Below, one piece after another: positions 53,525 to 60,968 of a stretch of DNA of 64,000 bases. Numbering within the stretch: the stretch's first letter is position 1; each line of letters opens with the position of its first letter. A program made the position numbers and the translations under genes. A model generated the notes under the pieces. That model was given only the letters and a program-made list of their open reading frames with translations, searched no databases and had not been told where the DNA came from. Origin of the DNA: Streptomyces albidus (ex Kaewkla and Franco 2022) (GTDB taxonomy: Bacteria > Actinomycetota > Actinomycetes > Streptomycetales > Streptomycetaceae); the NCBI RefSeq assembly GCF_013870515.1, contig NZ_JACBXA010000002.1, positions 1 to 64,000 of the forward strand, read 5' to 3'.

Positions 53525-54477
53525 GCCGCACCTGCTTCGGCGCCGGTCCGGCGTGTCGCCCCAGCCGTGACCGGCCGGGCAGTCGCGTACTCGACGGCGT
53601 CGCGGGTGAGTTCCATGAACGCCTCCTCCAACGAGGCCTGCCGCGGGGTCAGTTCGGAGAGTGCGATCCCGTTGTCGGCGGCGATCCGGCCGATCCGCTC
53701 GCCGCTCAGACCGGTCACCTCCAGTGCTCCGCGGGCGTACGACGCGACGGTCACCTCCGGACCTGCCAGCAAGGTGCGCAGCCGATCCGTCTCGTCGGTG
53801 CGTACGTGCACCGAACTGTGCGCCGCGTTCCGCGTGAACTCCTCGACCGAGGTGTCCGCGATCAGCCGCCCGCGCCCGACCACGATGAGGTGCTCGGCGG
53901 TCAGCGCCATCTCGCTCATCAGGTGCGAGGAGACCAGCACGGTGCGGCCTTCGGCCGCGAGCTGCTTGAGGAGGTTGCGGATCCAGAGGATGCCTTCGGG
54001 ATCAAGGCCGTTCACCGGCTCGTCGAGGACGAGGGTGGCCGGGTCGCCGAGCAGGGCGCTCGCGATGCCGAGCCGCTGGCCCATGCCCAGCGAGAAGCCG
54101 CCGGCGCGTCTGGCGGCCACCTCCCGCAGGCCGACGATGTCGATCACCTCCTCCACCCGGCTACGGGGTATGCCCGTGGTCGCCGCCAGGGAGAGCAGAT
54201 GATGGAACGCGGAACGGCCGGTGTGGACCGAGCGTGCCTCCAGCATCGCGCCGACCTCGTGCAGCGGTGCGCGGTGCGCGGCGTAGTGCTTTCCGTTGAC
54301 CGTGACGTGACCTGCGGTCGGGGCGTCCAGGCCCAGGATCATCCGCATCGTGGTGGACTTCCCGGCGCCGTTCGGCCCGAGGAAGCCGGTGACGGCGCCG
54401 GGCCTTACGGTGAAGCTGAGATCGGCGACGGCGGTCTTGTCTCCATAGCGCTTGGTGAGCGCGTGAGCTTCGATCAT
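53521..54477 (-). CDS. ABC transporter ATP-binding protein (BcrA/drug-export type)
   Basis: This 318-residue ATPase has Walker A GPNGAGKSTT (near 34-43), Q-loop region LHEVGAMLEARSVHTGR, signature FSLGMGQRLGIASALLG, Walker B LVLDEPVNGLDPEG and switch SSHLMSEM. A C-terminal extension of about 90 residues (VHVRTDETDRLRTLL onwards) is usual in bacitracin/antibiotic-type exporters. It is the first gene of the four-gene leftward operon, so its promoter lies in the 530-bp region to the right. The cargo may be a lipid, peptide or drug. Confidence 0.95.
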   Translation of the reverse strand: MIEAHALTKRYGDKTAVADLSFTVRPGAVTGFLGPNGAGKSTTMRMILGLDAPTAGHVTVNGKHYAAHRAPLHEVGAMLEARSVHTGRSAFHHLLSLAATTGIPRSRVEEVIDIVGLREVAARRAGGFSLGMGQRLGIASALLGDPATLVLDEPVNGLDPEGILWIRNLLKQLAAEGRTVLVSSHLMSEMALTAEHLIVVGRGRLIADTSVEEFTRNAAHSSVHVRTDETDRLRTLLAGPEVTVASYARGALEVTGLSGERIGRIAADNGIALSELTPRQASLEEAFMELTRDAVEYATARPVTAGATRRTGAEAGAA

Positions 54478-55008
54478 CGAAACGTCCTCGTCGGGGGCGG
54501 TAGCTGGATGACTCCCAAGCTAGATTTCGCCGCCCGCCGGGCGCGTGAGCCCACAGGTTGGACTCCCCGCCGATGAACTGCATCCACAGGTGGATCCCCG
54601 CTACGCCTTGAGGCGCACCGCGGCCGGAGTGTGGCGACAGCGGCATGGACCGGCGGTCACCTGTCTGTGGGCAGTCGCTGCCGCGGTTCTTGCGGGATGC
54701 GCGGACACCGAGTGGGTCGAGATCGAAGAGGTCGACGAGACTGCCCGCAACCCGCGCACGTGGAATTGGTAGAGCCTGCTTCTGAACCTTGCTCGGCCCC
54801 GAGGGCGCGTAGCGAACCTCGGTGTGACGGACCGCGTTCCGTGACGTTCGGGCGACTGCGTCGACGCCGGGGCAGACGGAGGCGTGGCGGGATCGGACCA
54901 GACAGGTGAATCGGCCCGGAAGTTCATGCGGTTGATGAGCACTGGCCTGCGAGCGCGGTGTAGTTGAGGGGTCCGGGCTGATCGAGCTTCGATGAAGTAG
55001 GGGAAGTC
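54478..55008. promoter_or_regulatory. 531-bp divergent region before the exporter operon
   Basis: It holds the promoter of the ABC/two-component operon (left part; GAGG lies before its ATG), a doubtful small frame at 54545-54772 and the SDR leader with GGGGAAG before 55009. No clear palindrome was found. Confidence 0.4.
54545..54772 (+). CDS. possible small lipoprotein (uncertain)
   Basis: This 75-codon frame includes LWAVAAAVLAGCADTEW, which resembles a lipobox, followed by a short acidic tail (VEIEEVDETARNPRTWNW). A TTG near 54608 would give a shorter, more plausible signal peptide. There is no convincing ribosome site and no recognised homolog, so it may be chance. Confidence 0.3.
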   Translation: MSPQVGLPADELHPQVDPRYALRRTAAGVWRQRHGPAVTCLWAVAAAVLAGCADTEWVEIEEVDETARNPRTWNW

Positions 55009-55740
55009 ATGCTGCTGGAGAACAAGACCGCCATCGTCTACGGCGGCGCTGGAGCGATCGGCTCCGCGGTCGCCCGCGTCTTTGCCGGCGAAGGCGCCGC
55101 GGTCCACTTGGTCGGACGTACCCACGCACCTCTGGTGGAACTGGCTGGCGCCATCGGCGAGTTCGGGGGTCGCGTCGAGGTCGCCACCCTCGACGCGACG
55201 GACCCCGCCGCGGTCGAGCAGCACGCCGACGCCGTCGCCCGGCACTCCGTGGGGATCGACATCGCCTTCAACGCCACTTCCAACGACGACCTGCACGGCA
55301 CCCCGCTGGTCGACATGGCCCACGAAGACGTGCTGCGCCCCGTCACCAAGGCGGTCACCACCCACTTGACTCTGGCCACCGCCGTCGCCCGCCACATGAT
55401 CCCCCGCCGCACCGGGGTGATCCTGGCCATGGGTGGCGGCCGTGAAGCCATCCCTGGCCTCGGCGGCTCCCACATCGCCTGGTCCGCCCTCGCGGGTCTG
55501 TGCCGCCAGCTCGCCGGCGAACTCGGCCCGCACGGCATCCGAGCAGCCTGGTTGCTCTCTCCCGGCTCGCCCGATCCGTCCAGCCCGCCCGAGGACGACC
55601 CTGAGGCGAGCGCGACTCTGCTCCGCCGCCGTCCTCGTCTCGACGACGTCGCCCACGCCGCAGCCTTCCTCGCCTCCGACCGCGCGCCGACCATGACCGC
55701 CACAGAGTTCAATGTCACCGGCGGCGCAGTCGTCGACTGA
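55009..55740 (+). CDS. SDR-fold protein lacking the catalytic Tyr and Lys
   Basis: This 243-residue protein has the Rossmann start TAIVYGGAGAIGSAVARVFAGEGAAVHLVGR and the C-terminal DVAHAAAFLASDRAPTMTATEFNVTGGAVVD of short-chain dehydrogenases. Where YxxxK should be, it reads GGSHIAWSALAGLCRQLAGELGP: by alignment on the following helix, Ser replaces Tyr and Trp replaces Lys. The catalytic Ser region is MGGG. It probably binds NAD(P) but may not be a normal oxidoreductase. It lies upstream of a PIG-L gene on the same strand, 219 bp away. Confidence 0.85.
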   Translation: MLLENKTAIVYGGAGAIGSAVARVFAGEGAAVHLVGRTHAPLVELAGAIGEFGGRVEVATLDATDPAAVEQHADAVARHSVGIDIAFNATSNDDLHGTPLVDMAHEDVLRPVTKAVTTHLTLATAVARHMIPRRTGVILAMGGGREAIPGLGGSHIAWSALAGLCRQLAGELGPHGIRAAWLLSPGSPDPSSPPEDDPEASATLLRRRPRLDDVAHAAAFLASDRAPTMTATEFNVTGGAVVD

Positions 55741-55959
55741 ACGCAATCGCCGAGCCGGCCCCGTCTCACTCGCTTCAGCGGTCGCGCCGGGAACAACCGA
55801 TCCGGTCGGCACGGTTGCATCGACCGAGGGACCGGCGCCCGCACGGACGGGGAAGACGGAGGCCACAAGGTCGTCCGCCCTGCCAGGAGCCGGGCCCCAG
55901 GATCGCGGTACGCCCACTGCCGACTCGGACCAAGACGCATGTCTACAGGAGGACGCTTC

Positions 55960-56793
55960 ATGACTGACCGGCCCTTGACGCTCATGGCAGTACACGCCCA
56001 CCCCGACGACGAGGCCACCGGAACCGGAGGGGTCCTCGCGCGGTACGCGGCGGAGGGCATCCGCACGGTTCTCGTGACGTGTACCGACGGCGGCTGCGGT
56101 GACGGACCGGGGGGTGTCAAGCCGGGCGATCCCGCGCACGAGCCGGCGGCCGTCGCCTTGATGCGCCGTCAAGAACTCAAGGCGAGCTGTGACGTCCTGA
56201 AGGTCAGCGATCTGGAGATGCTGGACTACGCCGACTCCGGGATGACGGGCTGGCCGAGCAACGACGCCCCCGGATCCTTCTGGCAGACCCCCGTGGAGGA
56301 AGCCGCCGCCCGGCTTGCGGAACTCATGCGGCACTACCGGCCTGATGTGGTCGTCACCTATGACGAGAACGGCTTCTACGGTCACCCCGACCACATCCAG
56401 GCCCACCGCATCACGATGGCGGCACTGGAGATGACCACGCTGACGCCGAAGACGTACTGGACGACGGTCCCCCGCTCGATCATGCAGCGATTCGGGGAGA
56501 CCGTCCGCGAGTTCCAGGAGGACATGCCGGAGCCGGATCCTGCCGAGGCCGCCGCGATGGCCGAGATCGGCCTCCCCGACGATGAGATCACCACGTGGGT
56601 GGACACCACCGCATTCAGCGGTCAGAAGTTCGATGCGCTGGCCGCGCACGCCAGCCAGGGCGAGAACATCTTCTTCCTCAGGATGGGCAAGGAGAGGTTC
56701 GGCGAGTTGATGGGCATGGAGACCTTCGTACGTGTCAAGGACTCCACCGGCGCGGCCGTCCCCGAGAACGATCTGTTCGCCGGGCTGCGCTGA
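55960..56793 (+). CDS. PIG-L family deacetylase (mycothiol conjugate amidase-like)
   Basis: This 277-residue zinc enzyme opens with TLMAVHAHPDDEATGTGGVLARYAAEGIRTVLVTCTDGGCGD, with the AHPDDE metal motif at 12-17. RRQELKASCDVLKVSDLEMLDYADSGM and YDENGFYGHPDHIQAHRI (third zinc-binding His, near 144-147) follow. The overall length and the DSGM...GHPDH spacing resemble mycothiol S-conjugate amidase (Mca) more than MshB. It may detoxify mycothiol adducts, or deacetylate another amino sugar. GGAGG precedes ATG 55960; a start seven codons upstream is unlikely. Confidence 0.88.
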   Translation: MTDRPLTLMAVHAHPDDEATGTGGVLARYAAEGIRTVLVTCTDGGCGDGPGGVKPGDPAHEPAAVALMRRQELKASCDVLKVSDLEMLDYADSGMTGWPSNDAPGSFWQTPVEEAAARLAELMRHYRPDVVVTYDENGFYGHPDHIQAHRITMAALEMTTLTPKTYWTTVPRSIMQRFGETVREFQEDMPEPDPAEAAAMAEIGLPDDEITTWVDTTAFSGQKFDALAAHASQGENIFFLRMGKERFGELMGMETFVRVKDSTGAAVPENDLFAGLR

Positions 56794-57075
56794 TCCGCCC
56801 GTCCGACCTGGCCGCCGAGTCCGCTACTCAGATCCGGGGATCAGTGGTCTCGCCCCCGGCGCCAGGCCGGCCCGGTGCAACGGCGAGCATGGTCCCGGTC
56901 ACTTCCGCCCGGGTTCCCCCACCATGCGTTTGGACAGCGGCGGCGCCGGAATTCCCCCCGAGTTCCGCTGAGCGCCGCCGCCTGTCCGTGCCGCGTGAAT
57001 CAGCCTGATGCCCCCACGTGGTCGAGGGAAGTGCATCTTGATCGGCCTTCGACTTGCATTGATACGCTCTCGCCT

Positions 57076-58011
57076 ATGACGCGAGCTGAAGGGCCGTTAG
57101 GCCCTGCCGTCAGGCCTGGGGACCCCAGCGCACATCAGTTGCGGCTGTTTCTGCTCCTGGCAGACGAGCTGCACTTCGGGCGAGCTGCACAACGGGCGTT
57201 CATGACCCAGCCGGCCTTCTCCCAGCAGATCCGCTCGCTGGAGCGCCGCCTCGGCGTCGAGCTGGCTGATCGCACCACCCGTACCGCAGGTCTCACGGCG
57301 GAGGGGTGTGCTCTGCTCCCTGAGATTCGCCAGGTGGTGGAGGCAGCTGACCAACTTCGCCTCGCCGCCGGCCGGCAGGCGTGTGGTCCCTCTGGTCGAG
57401 TGGTGATCGGATCCTTCGAAGCCGTCACAGCGCTGCCTCCGATCCCGGCCATTCTTGAGGAACTGCTGGCCACATACCCAGGCATTGAGCTGGAAGTACT
57501 GCGCATGAGCTTCGTCGACTGCGCCGATATCCTTCTTGAGGGAGCTGTGGACGCGGCATTCGTCTTTCCGCCCTTGCCCGCGGGCATCCAGACGCAGGCG
57601 CTGACCGGCATGAAACGGGTCGCTTGCATGGCGGCCGGTGATCCTCTTGCGGCCGAGGGCCCGTTGACTCTCCAGCAGCTCTCCGACCACCCGCACATCG
57701 GTTGGTCACCCAAGATCCCCAAGTGCTGGCGTGACTTCTGGGCCACCGACCCCCGGCCGGACGGCAAGCCAGTCCAGTACACCGCGCACCAGGTCACCGA
57801 GTTCGAACCTGCGCTGACCGCCGTGGCCCTCGGCGACGGCATTCAACTCCCCCCGGAACCAGCCCGGTTGCTGTATCAACGCCCGGGCGTGGCCTACGTG
57901 GACGTCACCGACCTTCCGCCATGCAGCACCGCGCTCGCCTGGCGCAGGCAGGATCGCGACCGGCCCGTCGTCGCCGCCCTCCGGAAGGCAGCGAGTCATC
58001 AACTGACGTAG
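57076..58011 (+). CDS. LysR-family transcriptional regulator
   Basis: This 311-residue regulator has the LysR winged helix (HQLRLFLLLADELHFGRAAQRAFMTQPAFSQQIRSLERRLGVELADRTTRTAGLTAEG, about 20-77). A C-terminal substrate-binding domain (about 100-305) begins GRVVIGSFEAVTALPPI. The ATG is only about 10 bases after a GATACG that sits 17 bases from TTGATC, so the mRNA may be nearly leaderless. No divergent target gene adjoins: the gene upstream runs the same way. It may control the PIG-L/SDR pair or act at a distance. Confidence 0.9.
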   Translation: MTRAEGPLGPAVRPGDPSAHQLRLFLLLADELHFGRAAQRAFMTQPAFSQQIRSLERRLGVELADRTTRTAGLTAEGCALLPEIRQVVEAADQLRLAAGRQACGPSGRVVIGSFEAVTALPPIPAILEELLATYPGIELEVLRMSFVDCADILLEGAVDAAFVFPPLPAGIQTQALTGMKRVACMAAGDPLAAEGPLTLQQLSDHPHIGWSPKIPKCWRDFWATDPRPDGKPVQYTAHQVTEFEPALTAVALGDGIQLPPEPARLLYQRPGVAYVDVTDLPPCSTALAWRRQDRDRPVVAALRKAASHQLT

Positions 58012-58183
58012 ACGTCCCGGGCATCGTCTCGCTCTGGTACGCATATGACCGGACTGTCCGGAGCGGATTGCTCAGGCCGGGACAGGTATCCGCCGAAGGG
58101 CTTGGAACCCGAGTAACCGAGTAGTAGCTTTCACCGCTCAACCCCCCACGGGCCGCGTGCCCGCGCGAGCGAAGAGGTTCCGC

Positions 58184-59581
58184 GTGAAGCGTGTATTCAG
58201 CCGCGCCTGGTTCCCAGTGATCTGCGTATCCGGCTTGCTGGTCGCGGGCATGACGGTTCCGAGCGCGTTCGGCACCACCACCGAGGGCGCCGGCCCTGAC
58301 GGTCTCTCCGCGGACGACAGCCGAAGACCCGGCTCCGAACTGACCGTCGCACCGGGCGGGTCCGAGTCCGCGAGGATCAGCCGCCCGTCGGACCGCCGGG
58401 GACCCAACACGGTCAAGGACGCGGACGTCACCGTCTCGTCCTACGACGCCGAGGCCGGACAGGTCGTTCTCAGCCAGAAGGACCGGGACGGCGGCACCGG
58501 AAACATCGACGTCCGCAAGGGCGACGTGATCGCCAGCCCGCCCACGAAGGCAGCCCCCGCCGGCGCACTCGTCAAGGTCACAGACGTGCGGTCCGATGAC
58601 GGCGGGAAGGCTGAACTCCGCACCTCCCGGGCCAACCTCGCAGAGGTCCTCGGCGGCGCGAATGCCGACGGGACGGTCCCCGTCTCGCCCTCAGCCTGGA
58701 AGGTCGACCCGCAGGTCAAGGGACTCGACGTTGTACGAGGCGCCGCGAAGACCTCCCGCGGAGCATCGGCGTCCGGGAAGAAATCGGGCAGTGCCGGCGC
58801 CAAGAGCAGCAACCTGCACTTCGACTTCGACACCGAACTGCCCGGCTCCGCAGACGATGCGGGCCAACAGCCCGGGACCGCGCTGGGCGGGTTCCTGGAC
58901 ATCTCACCCGAGGTGGACTTCTCCTACGACGGTCACGGCTCGGGCGACCCCGCGGACGCGACCGCATCCATCGGCATCGGCGCGGACTACAAGGCCAGTT
59001 GGCGCGTGCAAGGCACCGTCGAACCCGACTTCGCGAAGCGCATCCCCCTGGCCGAGGCGACCGCACATCCCGTGATCATGGTCGGTCCGGTGCCGGTCGT
59101 CGTCACGGTGAAGTTGACCTTGGCACTGAAGGTGCAAGCGAACGGCCGGATACAGGTGGATGTCGACCAGGACGCGACCGGATCGGTGAAGGTGGGCACG
59201 CAGTACGCGAAGGAGTCGGGCTGGGAGCCCGACACCCACGCCGACGGCGAGACCCTTCCGGGCGGCAGGGCCGAAGTCTCCGGCCAGGGCGAACTGCGCA
59301 CAGCACTCGGCCCCGAGGCGAATGTCAGCCTCTACGACACCGTGGGAGTGGTCGCCTTCATCGGCCCGTACCTGCGGGCGACCGGCCAGTTGGCGGACTC
59401 GGGGCAGGACCCCCAGGGACGCGGCGCGTGGAAGCTGTACGGGGGCCTGACTCTCGAGAGCTCTCTGTACGCACAACTGCCGTTCGTGATCATCGGCAAC
59501 CGTCCCTCGAAGCACATCGACTTCCCACCCGTGAACCGCGAGTGGCTCATCACCGAAGGGCAAATTCCGGCAAGCTCCTGA
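58184..59581 (+). CDS. large secreted protein of unknown function
   Basis: This 465-residue protein has a signal peptide (VKRVFSRAWFPVICVSGLLVAGMTVPSAFG). A disordered acidic stretch follows to about residue 80. Next is a small domain of beta strands (VTVSSYDAEAGQVVLSQKD, GDVIASPPTKAAPAGALVKV, about 80-145). A long beta-rich C-terminal domain begins near 200 (SNLHFDFDTELPG, FLDISPEVDFSYDGHG, VTVKLTLALKVQANGRIQVDV). The latter alternates in the manner of a beta-barrel or adhesin. I recognise no catalytic motif. GTG 58184 has AAGAGG upstream; GTG 58157 is the alternative. It ends before a very strong terminator. Confidence 0.8.
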   Translation: MKRVFSRAWFPVICVSGLLVAGMTVPSAFGTTTEGAGPDGLSADDSRRPGSELTVAPGGSESARISRPSDRRGPNTVKDADVTVSSYDAEAGQVVLSQKDRDGGTGNIDVRKGDVIASPPTKAAPAGALVKVTDVRSDDGGKAELRTSRANLAEVLGGANADGTVPVSPSAWKVDPQVKGLDVVRGAAKTSRGASASGKKSGSAGAKSSNLHFDFDTELPGSADDAGQQPGTALGGFLDISPEVDFSYDGHGSGDPADATASIGIGADYKASWRVQGTVEPDFAKRIPLAEATAHPVIMVGPVPVVVTVKLTLALKVQANGRIQVDVDQDATGSVKVGTQYAKESGWEPDTHADGETLPGGRAEVSGQGELRTALGPEANVSLYDTVGVVAFIGPYLRATGQLADSGQDPQGRGAWKLYGGLTLESSLYAQLPFVIIGNRPSKHIDFPPVNREWLITEGQIPASS

Positions 59582-59617
59582 TCCCTGGCAGAACGCGGGG
59601 TTCGAACGCTCCTCTGA

Positions 59618-59656
59618 ACGACGTGGGCCCGGGTCGGTGACCCGGGCCCACGTCGT
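59618..59656 (+). terminator. very strong hairpin terminator
   Basis: A perfect 18-bp stem (59618-59635 and 59639-59656) with a 3-base loop lies 36 bases beyond the stop of the secreted protein gene. No T-run follows. Confidence 0.85.
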
Positions 59657-59889
59657 CGAACGCCTCCCTGTTTCTGATTGCCGCAACGGATGCGCAGTCC
59701 GGGAGGCCGCCGGTGGTCAGGCACCGGATCGCGGGGCTGCGTCGGTCGCCATGACAGCTCGTCAGGTCAAAGGGACGGCTGTACAGCGGTCCCGCTCGGA
59801 CGGCATGCGCTGAACCCTCCCTGCCGCTCGCACAGTTCGACGTCTGGCACCGCATAGGCGCCCGCGGAGGCCCGCGGGAGCGGACGGCA

Positions 59890-60075
59890 CCCGGATGGAA
59901 TGATGGCCGGTGACATGGCGACGGCGGTCCGAGGAAGCCGGTGTGAATCCGGCGCGGTCCCGCCACTGTGATCGGCGAGCGGATCCCCGACAGGCCACTG
60001 CCTCAAGCAGGTGGGAAGGCCGGGACGAGCCTTGACCCGAGAGCCAGGAGACTCACGCGGTCGCCTCCTCGACGG
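59890..60075 (+). ncRNA. cobalamin riboswitch
   Basis: The conserved order is present: GGTCCGAGGAAGCCGGTGTG, then AATCCGGCGCGGTCCCGCCACTGTGA (about 59926-59971), then the peripheral helices, and the B12-box-like GAGCCAGGAGACTCAC at 60041-60056. About 20 bases on, CCGGGG/CCCCGG (60079-60097) forms a stem beside the GAGAGAGGG ribosome site and is the probable expression platform. Adenosylcobalamin binding should lower translation of the ferredoxin gene downstream. Confidence 0.93.
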
Positions 60076-60114
60076 GTACCGGGGCGGATCTCCCCGGAGA
60101 GAGGGTGGTTCGGC

Positions 60115-60558
60115 GTGTCCGAGGCATCGGTCGATGAGGCATCCGGCGAAGCGGAGGCAGCGGAGACGGCCGGCCTTGCGCCGTGTCGGATCGTCGTGTG
60201 CCGGGACTGCTGCTGCGGCAGTCCCAAGGTGACCGGACTGGATCACGTGGCGCAGACGGCTCGACTGCGGGAGGAGGCACCTGTTCGCGTGTCCGCCTGC
60301 CTGGACGTATGTGACCAGGCCAATGTCATCGTCGTACAGCCTTCCGCCGAGGCCCGTGCCGCAGGCGCCCGACCCGTCTGGCTGGGGCTGGTCAACAACC
60401 CGGATGCGACCGAGGACGTCACCGCCTGGGTGCGTGCGGGCGGCCCCGGCGTCGCCCCGTGGCCGGAGATCCTTGACCTGCACGTCATCACGCCGCCGCG
60501 ACGAGGGCTCGCCGAGAGTCGCCGCGCCGCGTCGCCGATCCGTGGTCAGGGGCAATGA
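60115..60558 (+). CDS. thioredoxin-like [2Fe-2S] ferredoxin under cobalamin control
   Basis: This 147-residue protein has the thioredoxin-like ferredoxin fold: PCRIVVCRDCCCGSPKVTG (about 23-41) and RVSACLDVCDQANVIVVQP (about 59-77) hold the four cluster cysteines plus two extra. WLGLVNNPDATEDVTAWVRAGGPGVAPWPEIL ends the domain. Related proteins in Streptomyces sit with cobalamin biosynthesis or cobalt uptake genes, where they may supply electrons for cobalt or corrin reduction. Here it is alone after a B12 riboswitch. The GTG start at 60115 has GAGGG upstream; the frame runs into the riboswitch but that part is not coding. Confidence 0.9.
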   Translation: MSEASVDEASGEAEAAETAGLAPCRIVVCRDCCCGSPKVTGLDHVAQTARLREEAPVRVSACLDVCDQANVIVVQPSAEARAAGARPVWLGLVNNPDATEDVTAWVRAGGPGVAPWPEILDLHVITPPRRGLAESRRAASPIRGQGQ

Positions 60559-60968
60559 GACCACCGCCGTTACCGACTCCCGGGCCTGCGCAGATCGAGG
60601 CCCGGGCCGCCTTGAGCGGAAACCCTCAACGCCGTTTCTGGTCTGGGCCGTTGGGAGAGCCCCTCCGCAGGCCCAACAGGCTGCCCACCGCGCCGGCGCG
60701 AAGATCCGGGCGCTGGGGGATGAGCCCGACCTCGGCTCTGCTCCACCAATACGGGTTCGCCGTGCGGGTTGTTGTGCTTGCTCAGGGGCGGATGCGCTCT
60801 CGGCCGGCCCGAGCACTGCCCGCTCGGTGACGCCTTCTCGACGTCACCAGAGCAGCGAGACCGACCGAGAGTCGGCGCCAACCACTCGGCCGTTACCTGC
60901 CTTTGTGGACATGTGGGGGGAAGTCCTCCTCGCCGGAGAACCAGCAAGCCGCGTGCCTCTCCGCCGGC
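60559..60968. other. 410-bp convergent intergenic region, no gene seen
   Basis: It separates the ferredoxin and helD-like genes, which converge. Only shadow frames appear and I see no strong hairpin. Confidence 0.4.

Noticed and set aside
54601-56649. 682-codon open frame on the minus strand
   Set aside because: It is antisense to the SDR and PIG-L genes; no motif or ribosome site supports it.
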